Part shown: piece by piece, positions 18,007-30,600 of the stretch
Numbering within the stretch: position 1 is the stretch's first letter
Layout of the letters: each line of letters begins with the position of its first letter
Origin: Tetrapisispora phaffii CBS 4417
Lineage: Eukaryota; Ascomycota; Saccharomycetes; Saccharomycetales; Saccharomycetaceae
Direction of reading: 5' to 3'
Length of the DNA: 64,000 bases
Assembly (NCBI RefSeq): GCF_000236905.1
Contig: NC_016525.1
Location: forward strand, 744,001 to 808,000
Notes under the pieces: model-generated
What the model was told of the DNA's origin: nothing
Databases searched by the model: none
What the model saw: the letters and a program-made list of their open reading frames with translations, nothing else
Position numbers and translations under genes: made by a program

Positions 18007-20922
18007 ATGAATTTAGTGGAATACTATATTAAACGCTTTATAAGGAATATAATTAAATCGAAATTGATCGTGCAAGTGCTGGTAACAGTCGTGCTCATAA
18101 ATGTTCTAGTGATCACAATGAAGTCTACTAACAAAACTGCACAGGATTTGGACAAGAATTTCGCATCAATCATCAAGTATAAACCAGCTTCAGATAATGG
18201 TGTCTATACCAAACCAACAGCAAATTCAATTTCTGATATTTTGTATGATCCAATTTCATTTTTGAAGGATTTATATGGTACGTTGAGACCACTGACTAAT
18301 GATGAGTTAGGTAAAATCTTATACAGAAAACTGAGGTTTGACACATCGTATGAATGGTTGGATATTTATGAATTACAAAAAGACTTGTTGACTATTCAAG
18401 TAGGTCCCTCTAAAAATACAAAAGTAGAATCTATTAACGACCTGACCTTCTACGAGAGTGATCCAAGGTTAGTGTGGTCAGTATACATTGATCATCTATT
18501 GAATAAAGAATCCATCAATGCAGAAACAAAGATTCCATTTTCTTGGTACGATTGGGCTGACTTCCATGAATATAATAAGATAAGATCACTAGAAAAGACA
18601 ACTATACGATGCCCATTCTTTTTCGATGCTGCTTTTGAGCTAGAAAAATTAGCAGAAATCGAAAAGGAAATTGATAGTCCATTATTCCATAAAGATAGAA
18701 TGAAGTATAATGATATGAAATGGTATTCAAAACAAAGAAGAATGTCAGAAACTCACGTTTTCTCTGTTATGGATAAACACTGTGAAGCTTCACAAAATAA
18801 CCTTGACTCAAAATCAAAAGATCCAAAAGGTCATTCTAAACAGTTTGAGCCACAGATTAAAATTACACAGTTATATGACAAAGTTAGACCTGAAGTTTAC
18901 CAATTGCAAGCTAGAAATTATTTATTGACTAACTTAACTCACCCTCTATCCCTTACTGTCTTGGACGGTTATAAAAAGTCATTTAGATTCTATTTAGATC
19001 AAAGAGATAATGCTAAAAATATTATTGAATCCGAAATGCTCCATGATTTCTTTGAAAGAAATGTTGATTATGAAAAAAATCCAATTGAAAAAACAGAAAA
19101 TTATGATGTCAGAAATAATCAAACAAAATATGATTATGTCTTTGATCATTTTACTATGTATGACAGATTTGTGAAATCAGATGTAGCAAATAAATTAACT
19201 GTAGACGTAAAGGGAGGTGAAAAAACTGTTTTTGATAAGGATTTATTCGAATTAAAAGAAGAAGATTTCGATTTCGACGTTCTTGGAAAAATTAAAGAAT
19301 TAAAAGCTAAAGATAAGTTAGATCTTCATGATCAAAAATATTTGGACAGTTTAATTTACTCCATTAATACAGCGCCTGCTCTCGCAACCAAATATTTCAC
19401 TGAAGCAAGTAATGTCAAAAGTTTCAATAGTATGGGATGGCACAGAGATAAAAGGTTTTTCAATGGTGATTTTCGTGACGATGAACAAGAATATCAACAA
19501 ACACTAAACGCCATGATTAGAACATTCCAAAAGTTTACAAGATCTAATGGTATTATTTCATGGTTATCTCATGGTACAGCATATGGTTATATGTATAATG
19601 GTATGGCTTTCCCTTGGGATAACGATTTTGATTTACAATTACCAATCAAACACTTACATCTACTGGCACAATATTTTAATCAAAGTTTAATCATTGAAGA
19701 TCCAAGAGAAGGTAACGGTAGATATTTGCTTGATATTGGGTCATCGATTACCACTAGAACAAACGGTAATGGTAAAAATAATATTGACGCTCGTTTCATC
19801 GACATTAATTCTGGTTTGTATATCGATTTAACTGGTATTTCGGTAACTGCGTCCCCTCTTAAAGGTTACATGGATAATTATTTCAAGAAAAATATCGGTG
19901 ATAAATTAGAAAAGGTCTTATCTAATCAAACTATCAGTTTGCTCCAACGTCCAGAATCAGGTTTAGCATCTATGAATATATTTGAATTAGAAAACTACAC
20001 AAAAAATGAGAACACTGGGTTGACAAAGGATCAAATATCCACAATTCAAGATATGGCTAAGCATGAAAGAGAGTTGGTTACAAAAGGCAAAGGTATCGAT
20101 TCAAAATATTCTGAGACTCAAAGATACACTTTGCATAAACTGTTAGGGATATTTAATTGTAAAAATAATCATTTCAGCACCCTACAGCACTTATCCCCAT
20201 TACGATTAACTGATTTTCATGGTGTTGCAACGCTAGTACCAAATGGCTATCTAAAGTTACTGAAATACGAATATTCTATTCCTGAAAATTACATTTATAC
20301 CACTTATAAAGAAATGGCATATGTTCCGGAACTAAGAGCTTGGTTAAGATCCGATATTCTAAAGAAGGCTGGTAGTATGTTTTCTTGGTACCCAGATTTC
20401 CCAACTCTAAGCTCTCCTCTAACCAACCTAACACTGCCTGATTTGCAATTGATGTATTATAATATTGTGAAAGGTGGTTATACTGAATTAGTTGGTGTTC
20501 TGTACAATTCTTTCAATATGACATCCTATAGGGTTAAGGAATTGGAAATACAGTCTTCTGATTTGAAAGTAGATGAAAAACGTGATTTATTGACTAAATT
20601 ATATGAAAATGTGTCACCAAATATACAAAATCCATGTAAGGATCCTTATTTATTTTCTCATGAAAGAAGACTATGGTCTCAATTATCTCAGGAGCTATCT
20701 AATTCAACCTTACAAGAGATCCGTCAAGATATTGCAAGTTCTGTTTTGAAAGATTTATGGAGCTGGTCGATTGATCTATATAAGAGAGATTACAAATTTT
20801 TTGAATATTTCGATGTACCTTACAACATGACAGTGAACCTAAACGAATATGGAATAAATTTATTCAGTAATGCGACTGGGAATAAAGCTAGTCAAATCTT
20901 CAAGAAAGACAAACCATTTTAA
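18007..20922 (+). CDS. MNN4-family mannosylphosphate transfer regulator (LicD domain)
   Basis: A 971-aa type II membrane protein of the Mnn4/YJR061W family. Mnn4 is needed for mannosylphosphate addition to N-glycans in the Golgi. An N-terminal signal anchor is at about residues 19-38 (LIVQVLVTVVLINVLVITMK). A LicD/fukutin-type nucleotidyltransferase domain lies centrally: WLSHGTAYGYMYNGMAFPWDNDFDLQLP at about 519-546, with the metal-binding acidic cluster W537-D-N-D-F-D542. Several N-glycosylation sequons occur in the lumenal part. It lacks the long Lys/Glu repeat tail that ends S. cerevisiae Mnn4, so it resembles YJR061W (935 aa) more in shape. Position beside CBF1 also fits YJR061W; I leave the symbol blank because the pair are paralogues. 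Confidence 0.88.
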   Translation: MNLVEYYIKRFIRNIIKSKLIVQVLVTVVLINVLVITMKSTNKTAQDLDKNFASIIKYKPASDNGVYTKPTANSISDILYDPISFLKDLYGTLRPLTNDELGKILYRKLRFDTSYEWLDIYELQKDLLTIQVGPSKNTKVESINDLTFYESDPRLVWSVYIDHLLNKESINAETKIPFSWYDWADFHEYNKIRSLEKTTIRCPFFFDAAFELEKLAEIEKEIDSPLFHKDRMKYNDMKWYSKQRRMSETHVFSVMDKHCEASQNNLDSKSKDPKGHSKQFEPQIKITQLYDKVRPEVYQLQARNYLLTNLTHPLSLTVLDGYKKSFRFYLDQRDNAKNIIESEMLHDFFERNVDYEKNPIEKTENYDVRNNQTKYDYVFDHFTMYDRFVKSDVANKLTVDVKGGEKTVFDKDLFELKEEDFDFDVLGKIKELKAKDKLDLHDQKYLDSLIYSINTAPALATKYFTEASNVKSFNSMGWHRDKRFFNGDFRDDEQEYQQTLNAMIRTFQKFTRSNGIISWLSHGTAYGYMYNGMAFPWDNDFDLQLPIKHLHLLAQYFNQSLIIEDPREGNGRYLLDIGSSITTRTNGNGKNNIDARFIDINSGLYIDLTGISVTASPLKGYMDNYFKKNIGDKLEKVLSNQTISLLQRPESGLASMNIFELENYTKNENTGLTKDQISTIQDMAKHERELVTKGKGIDSKYSETQRYTLHKLLGIFNCKNNHFSTLQHLSPLRLTDFHGVATLVPNGYLKLLKYEYSIPENYIYTTYKEMAYVPELRAWLRSDILKKAGSMFSWYPDFPTLSSPLTNLTLPDLQLMYYNIVKGGYTELVGVLYNSFNMTSYRVKELEIQSSDLKVDEKRDLLTKLYENVSPNIQNPCKDPYLFSHERRLWSQLSQELSNSTLQEIRQDIASSVLKDLWSWSIDLYKRDYKFFEYFDVPYNMTVNLNEYGINLFSNATGNKASQIFKKDKPF

Positions 20923-21310
20923 AACGTTAAGATAAATGATATATAATTGCCAATTTGTACATTATTTGTGATTATTCCGAGCATATATTCATTACAGATA
21001 CTTTAAAGTATTTGTTTAATGGATACTTTAGAACAAGTATATATTTTGAATATAACTATATATTTAAGTAATCAATGTATATTTTTAATTGATCTTGTAT
21101 TCTAGGTAAGAAATACTAAGTTTTTTAAAGGCTATATATATTTTTAGGATAAATGCGATGAGATTCATTAAATATGAAAAAGTGAGTATATCTCTCTGGA
21201 TAAAAATTGGAATATATTTACTTATCCATAAACACAATATTATATTTATAGCAAATATACCTTAATAGAACGTGTATACTATTACTGAAATCACTCCAAT
21301 AATTGCTCCA
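20923..21310. other. Intergenic region before the 124-aa gene
   Basis: AT-rich, with repeated TATATA runs. It contains one PAC element near its middle. No coding sequence supported. Confidence 0.5.
21155..21162 (+). promoter_or_regulatory. PAC element before an uncharacterised gene
   Basis: Exact GCGATGAG, 148 bases upstream of the ATG at 21311. It matches the spacing of PAC elements in ribosome-biogenesis gene promoters. Confidence 0.55.
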
Positions 21311-21685
21311 ATGATACTATTTGAAGAAGGGCATGATAGAAAGAAGGATGAACTATCGTATTCTGAATTCCAAGCACCATTAATAGATCCTAAACAGATT
21401 GCGGTTGATAATATTATACCCCATGGTTATGATGCTGGTACATACAAGAAAGAAGATAAAACTACTACTAATGTAGCAAACACTAAGGAAATCGAACAGC
21501 CATTGAAATTTGAAGTATTTAAATCGTACGAAGCAGACAACGCAAGGGCATCTGAAGTACATAACCCAAAGAATAGTTTAAGTGCGCTTGTGAAAAATGC
21601 AGAGAGAAATAAGAAAACGTTCGAGGAACGTAATAAACGTATCAAAGAATCAAACCAAGCCTCTAAGAGACAATATGGTTGGTAA
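21311..21685 (+). CDS. Uncharacterised 124-aa charged protein
   Basis: Not recognised. The open frame begins upstream with a GTG at 21272, but the first ATG is 21311, giving MILFEEGHDRKKDELSYSEF at the start. The protein is highly charged and lacks Cys and membrane segments. The C-terminal third is Lys/Arg/Glu/Asn-rich and probably helical (SLSALVKNAERNKKTFEERN), ending in RQYGW, which looks like a conserved tail motif. A PAC box in the promoter suggests a nucleolar or ribosome-biogenesis role, but that is inference. No S. cerevisiae gene of this kind is known to me between the MNN4 and CCT5 positions. An upstream intron was considered; I saw no consensus 5' splice site or TACTAAC. Confidence 0.7.
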   Translation: MILFEEGHDRKKDELSYSEFQAPLIDPKQIAVDNIIPHGYDAGTYKKEDKTTTNVANTKEIEQPLKFEVFKSYEADNARASEVHNPKNSLSALVKNAERNKKTFEERNKRIKESNQASKRQYGW

Positions 21686-22405
21686 ATTTCCAAGGTCAAT
21701 TTTTTTTACATCTTGACAGAGTTGTTCTTATTAGTTGCGTTTTCTGAATTCGTGCAAGAACATCCATCTCGACAAGATATTGAATACCCATGAATCCAGT
21801 GCAATATATATATATGCAGTATCCAATAACGCATCCATGCACCGTAGATGCTCCAGCTCATCGGCAGCCTTAAGACCTTTTAATATGGCGCTCTCATTGT
21901 AATTTTCCGTGTAAAACGATCGAGCACGTGACTGGCATTTCGATTACGAAATTGAACAATTCTGTGGCAAAAAAAAGTTGAAAAAAAAAAATTTATTTTA
22001 ATTTTTCGTTTCGGAAACAGAATTTCGAATATTTTACTGAACAATGACCGTACGAAATGGATCAAATTATTGATTTCACGTCTCCCTCTCTTCGATTTTT
22101 CGAAAATGTGAAGTGATGAGCATAGAGAGTGACAGAAGACATACAATTGAATTATGAAAAATAATAATATCAATAATAATAATACTCCTAAATACTAAAT
22201 AATCACTTATAATATGGTAATTAATAAGAGTAGAAAGAAAACTCTAATTCATTTTTAATACGTATTTATTGTAGATACTTCAATCATTGTAAATTAAAAG
22301 TATTTGTTTTAGTTAAAAGGTTGTTATTTATATAAATTTGTAGTTGAGAGAGAGTATCACAGGAGCTAACTGAAAGTTATCCACTAAAAATATAATAAAT
22401 CAAAG
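21686..22405. other. Intergenic region upstream of CCT5
   Basis: 0.7 kb. It contains a CACGTG E-box at 21925-21930, an A/T-run rich segment around 21967-22000 and AT-rich DNA up to the CCT5 start. No coding sequence supported. Confidence 0.5.
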
Positions 22406-24085
22406 ATGGCTCAACCGCAAGCAATGCAAATGCCTGATATGTCTAATGCTATCATGGCACAAGATGAGATGGGAAGACCTTTTATTATTGTTAGAGATCA
22501 AAGTAATAAGAAGAGACAGCATGGTATTGAAGCTAAAAAATCCCATATTTTAGCTGCTAGATCTGTAGCTTCTATTATTAAAACTTCCTTGGGTCCAAGA
22601 GGTTTAGATAAAATTTTGATTTCTCCAGATGGTGATATTACAATTACTAATGATGGTGCTACCATTCTATCTCAAATGGAATTGGATAACGAGGTTGCTA
22701 AATTATTAGTGCAACTTTCAAAATCACAAGATGATGAAATTGGTGATGGTACCACTGGTGTTGTTGTCTTGGCAAGTGCATTGTTAGATCAAGCCTTAGA
22801 ACTAATAGAGAAAGGTATTCATCCAATTAAAGTTGCAAGTGGTTTTGATGAAGCCGCTAAATTGGCTATTAGGAAACTAGAATCTACTACTGATGATATG
22901 GCCCCAAATAAAGAATATTTCAATGATTATTTATTCAAAGCTGCGAAGACCTCCTTGGGTTCCAAGATCGTATCAAAAAACCATGATAAATTTGCTAAGA
23001 TGGCTGTCGATGCTGTCACTAGTGTCATGGATGAAGAAAGAAAAGATGTTCATTTCGATTTAATTAAACTTGAAGGCCGTGTAGGTGGTTCTTTAAAGGA
23101 TTCTGAAATGGTTAGGGGTGTTATATTAGACAAAGACTTTTCCCATCCACAGATGCCAAAAGAAGTCCTACCAAAGGAAGGTAAAAATGGTGTTAAATTG
23201 GCTATTTTAACTTGCCCATTCGAACCACCAAAACCAAAAACTAAGCATAAATTAGATATTTCCAGTGTTGAAGAATATGAAAAGTTACAAAATTACGAAC
23301 AAGAAACATTCAAAAAAATGATTAAAGATGTTAAAGATGCAGGAACTGATATCGTTATCTGTCAATGGGGGTTTGATGATGAAGCTAATCATTTGTTACT
23401 TCAAAACGATCTTCCAGCTGTCAGATGGGTTGGTGGTCAAGAATTGGAACATATCGCCATTGCAACACAAGGTCGTATTGTACCACGTTTCCAAGATTTG
23501 TCAGAAGATAAGTTAGGTACATGTAAAAGAGTTTATGAAATGGAATTCGGTACTACCAAAGAAAGAATGTTAGTTATCGAACAAGAAGGTACCGTTTCAA
23601 AGACTGTCACTTGTTTGATCCGTGGTTCCAATAAAATGATTGTTGATGAAGCTAAGCGTGCTCTACATGATTCATTATGTGTTGTGCGTAATCTAGTAAG
23701 AGATTCTCGAGTTGTATACGGTGGTGGTGCAGCTGAAGTTACAATGTCCATTGCAGTGTCTGAAGAAGCTGATAGACAAAGAGGTATTGATCAATACGCT
23801 TTCCGTGCATTCGCACAAGCATTGGATACAATTCCAATGACTCTGGCTGAAAATTCCGGTCTTGATCCAATTGAAACATTGACCACTTTAAAGAGTAAAC
23901 AAATTAAAGAGAATTCGTCTTTGATTGGTGTTGACTGTCTAGGTGCTGGTACTAATGATATGAAAGAACTATTCGTTATTGATCCATTTATTGGCAAGAA
24001 ACAACAAATTTTATTAGCTACTCAATTATGTAGAATGATTCTAAAGATAGATAACGTCATCATTAGTGGTAAAGATGAATATTAA
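22406..24085 (+). CDS. CCT5: CCT5, epsilon subunit of the TRiC/CCT chaperonin
   Basis: Cytosolic group II chaperonin subunit that folds actin, tubulin and other clients in the eight-subunit TRiC double ring. 559 aa (S. cerevisiae 562). Chaperonin signatures: [10 protein letters not shown] at 60-69, ITNDGATIL at 80-88 and the ATP-binding GDGTTG at 113-118, with catalytic D in the C-terminal equatorial part ([29 protein letters not shown]). The N-terminal [29 protein letters not shown] extension is characteristic of the epsilon subunit in yeasts. It has noticeably more biased, yeast-preferred codons than the neighbouring TOR gene, consistent with higher expression. Confidence 0.96.
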   Translation: MAQPQAMQMPDMSNAIMAQDEMGRPFIIVRDQSNKKRQHGIEAKKSHILAARSVASIIKTSLGPRGLDKILISPDGDITITNDGATILSQMELDNEVAKLLVQLSKSQDDEIGDGTTGVVVLASALLDQALELIEKGIHPIKVASGFDEAAKLAIRKLESTTDDMAPNKEYFNDYLFKAAKTSLGSKIVSKNHDKFAKMAVDAVTSVMDEERKDVHFDLIKLEGRVGGSLKDSEMVRGVILDKDFSHPQMPKEVLPKEGKNGVKLAILTCPFEPPKPKTKHKLDISSVEEYEKLQNYEQETFKKMIKDVKDAGTDIVICQWGFDDEANHLLLQNDLPAVRWVGGQELEHIAIATQGRIVPRFQDLSEDKLGTCKRVYEMEFGTTKERMLVIEQEGTVSKTVTCLIRGSNKMIVDEAKRALHDSLCVVRNLVRDSRVVYGGGAAEVTMSIAVSEEADRQRGIDQYAFRAFAQALDTIPMTLAENSGLDPIETLTTLKSKQIKENSSLIGVDCLGAGTNDMKELFVIDPFIGKKQQILLATQLCRMILKIDNVIISGKDEY

Positions 24086-24647
24086 ATAAGCTCACTCGAT
24101 AATATAAAACGATAAAAAATTTCTAATAACGAAATCTGTAAAATGAAATAAATTAGAAGTCTAATGAATTAGTTAATTATGTATTTTATTACGTCTACCC
24201 ATCTATGAAATAGGTAAATAATTAAATAGTCACTTGCTTTACCCTGACTTTCTTCTGCATAGTATATATTCTTAAACATACAAGGGAAAGTGCTCGATTA
24301 AATATTAAAGCTGAAATTTAAAGATTTATATTACAATGATTTAATCCATCCTAACAATTACGGATTACCGAAACCATTAAAATATTAATCAATGTTAATG
24401 ATATAAGAACTTGAAGACATTTTATTTTAATAGTATTAACGTTCATTAAAATATCCTACATAAATTGCATACATATCATTTAGTGATAAATTACTAAATA
24501 AACAGCTAAATTATATTGTTTATATTAAGTGTTGAGTCTCAATTGATTTTTGGGTTATTACTTAATAAGAGGTTGGAGATACTTCTTCCTTGATAAACTC
24601 TATAAAGCATAGTTTATAAAAAGAATTATAAAATTAAAATAAGTAGG
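24086..24647. other. Intergenic region upstream of TOR
   Basis: Very AT-rich, 0.56 kb. ARP3, which lies between CCT5 and TOR1 in S. cerevisiae, is absent. No motif recognised. Confidence 0.5.
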
Positions 24648-27600
24648 ATGTTACAGTTAAGAAGAAATGTTGAAGCAAGAAAAGCTAAGAAAAAACTAGG
24701 TTCCAATAGAGATTCGGGAAATATGTCTAGCTCATCAACTCAGAATGGAGTTCAATCTTCAGCTGGGAATGAATCTACATTAGATATTACAACGGGACCA
24801 GATGGTAAAGTTTTTGTGGACAATGATCATTCAATGGTTGATCTAGAAACCAATTTTGGAACAATCAATATAATATTTGATAAATTAAAGAGTCCGTCCG
24901 CACAAGAAAGGACACAGGCTTCTCTTGAGCTGAAGGCATCGTTGATTTCTGTTGCCAGAGAGATATCAACAGAACAATTTCAAAGGTTCAGCAACATTTT
25001 AAATAATAAAATATTCGAGCTTATTCATGGTTCAGATTTGAACGAAAAAATGGGAGGCATCTTAGCTGTTGATACATTAATTGATTTTTACGTGCACACC
25101 GAGGAATTACCTAACCAAACATCAAGATTAGCAAATTATCTTCGTGTATTGATCCCATCAAACGATACAGAAGTGATGAGAGCTGCTGCTACAACCTTAG
25201 GTAAATTAGCCATACCTGGTGGAACATTAACATCTGACTTCGTTGAATTTGAGGTTAAAACTTGCATTGAATGGTTGACAACATCACCAGGTAACAATTC
25301 TTCAAGCTCAAAACAAGAACATAGAAAACATGCTGCATTGTTGATTGTGACAGCATTAGCAAACAATTCACCATATTTATTATACCCCTATGTTAATTCA
25401 ATTTTGGATAATATATGGAGAGCTTTAAGAGATTCTAAATTAGTTATAAGGCTAGATGCAGCAATCACATTAGGTAAATGTTTATCTATTATTCAGAATA
25501 GGGATTCGACATTAACAAAGCAATGGTATGAAAGACTGTTTAAAGGATGTATATATGGTTTAAGCTTAAGTTCAAATGATGCTACCCATGCAACGTTACT
25601 TGTATATAGAGAATTATTGGCTTTGCGAGGTTCCTATTTAAATGGGAAATATGACGAAATATATTATTCAACGATCAAATATAAAGAACATAAATCAGAT
25701 GTGATTAGAAACGAAGTGTATGCGATTATTCCACTGTTGGCTTCTTTTAATCCACATCAATTTACCACGAAATATTTAGACCAAATTATGATATACTACT
25801 TGATGGTTTTAAAAAATTTAAATGCAAGTAGTACAAATATAGCTGATAAACCGTTTATATTAATATCTATCGGTAATATTGCATCAGAAGTTGCTGGCAG
25901 TATTACACCATTTTTAGACGCAATTTTGGGTAATATAAGGGATGGATTAAAAACCAAATACAAGAATCGTAAAACTTTTGAAAGAGGACTATTTTATTGT
26001 ATAAGTAAGTTAGCATCTGCTGTCAGGGGAGCATTGGCAAAGCATTTGAATAAAGATATCTTAGACTTAATTTTAGCATGTCAATTATCCGATTATATGC
26101 AAGACACACTAATGACATTAAATAAAATGATCCCCGCTTTACAGCCCACTATCAATGAAAGATTATTAAATCTGTTATGTATATATCTATCAGGAGAAGA
26201 ATTTCAACAACCTGGTTCTCCCAATGTTCAAAAGTCATTTTCATTAGCGACAGCTCGTGATTGGAGAGATAAAACAATTTTTAAAAAGACTGGGGAAATC
26301 AATGACGATGACAATGACGCAAGAATTTTAACACAGACGTTTCGTATGCTACAGACTATTGTACACAAATATTCATTAACAGAGTTTGTCCAAATTGTTA
26401 CTATTTCATATATTGAGCATCAAAATCCATTTGTGAGAAAACTTGCTGCCTTAACATCGTGTGATTTGTTTGTAAAAGAGGATATCTGTGAACTCACTTC
26501 ATTACATGCCTTAAATTCTGTTTCAGAAGTTTTAAGCAAATTATTAGCACTTGCCATTACCGATCCAGTTGCAGATATTAGATTTGAAATTCTTCAACAT
26601 TTAAACTCTAAATTTGATCCTCACTTGGCACAACCTGATAATATCAGATTATTATTTATGGCTTTGAATGATGAAGTCTTTGTCATTCAGATGGAAGCTT
26701 TGAAAATCATTGGTCGTTTAACGTCAGTGAATCCTGCATATATCATACCATCTTTAAGAAAGACATTGTTAGAACTTCTAACTCAGTTAAAGTATTCTGT
26801 TAAGCCAAGAAAAAATGAAGAGAGTGCTACATTGTTATGCACACTTATCAGCTCAAGTAAGGAAGTCACGAAAGCATACATTGAACCTATTCTTGATGTT
26901 TTGTTGCCAAAATCACAAGATAGTTCCTCAGTTGTAGCATCTACTGCTCTGAAAACTGTTGGTGAGTTATCAGTTGTTGGTGGAGAAGAAATGAAACAAT
27001 ATCTAGATGATTTAATGCCGATGATTATTAATACGTTTCAAGACCAATCAAACTCATTCAAAAGAGATGCTGCACTAAAAACATTAGGTCAATTGGCGTC
27101 TTCATCCGGTTATGTCATAGAGCCGTTACTGGAATATCCTGAACTGTTAGGTGTACTTATTAGCATCTTGAAGTCCGAGAGTTCATTAAATATCAGAAGA
27201 GAGACTGTCCGTCTAATTGGTATTTTAGGTGCTCTTGATCCTTACAAACACAGAGAAGTGGAAGTGACATTGAATACAAAGATAAGTGTTGAACAAAACG
27301 CCCCTTCGATTGACATTGCTTTGCTAATGCAAGGTATGTCTCCATCAAATGAAGAATATTATCCTACTGTTGTGATTAACACCGTGTTGAAAATTCTCCG
27401 TGATCCATCTTTATCTACTCACCATACTGCAGTTATACAAGCAATAATGCACATATTTCAGGTATTAGGGTTACGCTGTGTTTCGTTTCTTAGTCAAATA
27501 GTTCCAGCGATAATTAATATAATGCACACATGTCCACCTTCGTTATTAGAGTTTTACTTTCAACAATTAGGTTTACTAATAAATGTTGTTAAGCAGCATA

Positions 27601-30600
27601 TTAGACCACATGTAAATGAAATATATGGGGTGATCCAGAAATTCATTCCTATTATAAAACTTCAAATTCCTATAATTGCTGTTATTGAAGTTATATCTAA
27701 ATCGATGGAAGGGGAGTTTAAGAAGTTTGTCCCACAAACTTTAACTTTTTTTATAAATATTCTTGAGAATGATAAATCCCCTAAGAAAGCTGTATCGATA
27801 AGAATTTTGAAGTCAATAGTGGTATTTAATTCTAACATTGAAGATTTTTCACATTTAATTATTCCAACTATAGTTAGAATGTCAGAATTTTCACATGGAA
27901 ATTTGAAAAAGATGTCTATTGTCACTATAGGTAAGTTAGCAAAATCTATTAACATTTCAGAGATGTCATCCAGAATCGTACAGACATTAGTCAGGATATT
28001 AAATAATGGTGATAATGAACTAACAAAATGTATAATGAATACTTTGAGTTTATTATTATTACAATTAGGTACTGATTTTACTGTGTTTATTCCCGTGATT
28101 AACAAATCATTAATAAGAAATCATATCCAACACAGTATTTATGACCAGTTAGTTAATCAATTATTAAATAATGAAGGTCTACCAACTAATATTGTGTTTG
28201 ATAAGGAATATGATACACCATCAAAGGATGTTGCTGAAATTGAATCTCCTCCTGCAAAGTTGCCTGTCAACAAGCAGGTTTTGCAAAATGCATGGGACTG
28301 TAGTCAACAAAGAACTAGAGAAGATTGGCAAGAATGGATAAGAAGATTATCGATACAACTATTGAAAGAATCACCTTCGCATGCACTTCGTGCTTGTTCT
28401 AATTTGGCAGGTATCTATAATCCTTTGGCTAGAGATTTATTTAACGCTTCATTCTCAAGTGTATGGACCGAACTGTATTCACAATATCAAGAAGACTTGG
28501 TTAATTCCTTGTGCACTGCTCTATCATCTCCTCATAATCCACCTGAAATACATCAAACGCTTTTAAATTTAGTTGAATTCATGGAACATGATGATAAGTC
28601 ATTACCAATTCCTATTCAAGTTCTTGGTAAATATGCTCAAAAATGCCACGCGTATGCTAAAGCTTTACACTATAAGGAAGTTGAATTTATACAAGAACCC
28701 AGTACCTCTACTATTGAATCACTAATTAGCATCAATAATCAATTACATCAGACTGATGCTGCCATTGGTATATTAAAGCATGCCCAACAACACCACGATC
28801 TGCAATTAAAAGAAACTTGGTATGAAAAACTTCAACGTTGGGATGATGCATTGAAAGCATATACGAAGCGTGAAGAAGAAGGTGAAGATTCGCTTGAAGT
28901 CATGATGGGTAAAATGAGATCACTACATGCACTTGGAGCTTGGGAGAAATTATCCACCCTTGCTGAAAGTAAATGGTCAGGATCTAAACTAGATGTCAAA
29001 AAAATCATGGCTCCACTTGCTGCTGGTGCTGCATGGGGTCTTGGTGAATGGGAGAGGATTGAACAATATATCAATGTAATGAAGCCTCAGTCTCCTGATA
29101 AAGAATTTTTTGATGCAGTTTTAGCTGTTCATAAAAGTAACTTCAATGAGGCTGAAAAACACATTTTTAATGCTAGAGACTTACTAGTCACTGAAATTTC
29201 TGCTTTGATAAATGAAAGTTATGACAGAGCTTATGGTGTTGTCGTAAGAGCCCAAATAATAGCCGAGTTAGAAGAAATTATTAAATATAAGAAGTTACCA
29301 CCTGATTCTGAAAATGCCATTGTTATAAGGAACACATGGAATAAAAGGTTACTAGGTTGTCAGAAAAATGTAGATGTTTGGCAACGTGTCTTAAGAGTGC
29401 GTTCTCTGGTAGTTAAGCCAAAACAAGATAAACAAATATGGATTAAGTTTGCAAATTTATGCCGCAAATCTGGTAGAATGGGTTTGGCTAGAAAAGCTTT
29501 GAATTCTTTGCTAGAAGATGGAGGTGATCCGGACCATCCAAATACTGCAAGGGCACCACCCCCTGTCATTTATGCTCAATTGAAGTATCTATGGTCCACT
29601 GGGTCTCAAAAGGATACATTATTGCATTTGATTGGATTTACATCAAGAATGGCCCACGATTTGGGTTTAGATCCAAATAATATGATAGCACAAAATGTTA
29701 TGAAAAGCAGCACAATTGCACCTGAGCATGTTGATGAATATACAAAATTATTAGCTAGATGTTTCCTAAAACAGGGTGAATGGAGAGTTCAATTGCAACC
29801 AAATTGGAGAGTTGAAAATCCGGACGCTATTTTGGGCTCATACTTATTGGCAACACATTTTGATAACAAGTGGTACAAAGCATGGCATAATTGGGCTTTA
29901 GCTAATTTTGAAGTGATCTCTATGATTTCGTCAAGTTCATTAGAAAAAGTAAACGTGTCATCTGAAGCATCTACTAATATGATGTATAAAATTGAGAATA
30001 ATTCCAAGGAATCAGATATAAAAGATATTCAGAAAGAAGCCTTTCCAGCGGAGCTCATTCAAAGACACGTTGTTCCGGCCATTAAGGGTTTTTTCCATTC
30101 AATTTCTTTATCAGAATCCAGTTCATTGCAAGATACATTGAGACTATTAACATTATGGTTTACATTTGGTGGTATTCCAGAAGCTACACAGGCGATGCAT
30201 GAAGGTTTCAGATTAATTAAAATAGATAATTGGCTGGAAGTTCTTCCACAACTGCTTTCTCGTATTCATCAACCTAATCAAGTAGTCAGCAGATCATTAT
30301 TGTCATTATTATCTGATTTAGGTAAGGCACATCCTCAAGCACTTATCTATCCGTTAACTGTTGCCATTAAAGCTGAATCTATTTCGAGACAGAAGGCAGC
30401 TTTATCAATTATTGAAAAGATGCGCATGCACAGCCCTACACTAGTTGATCAAGCGGAGTTAGTCAGCGGTGAATTAATTAGAGTTACAGTACTTTGGTAT
30501 GAATTATGGTATGAAGGTTTAGAGGACGCTAGTAGACAATTTTTTGGTGAACATAATACTGAAAAAATGTTTGCTACTTTAGAACCACTTCATGAAATGT

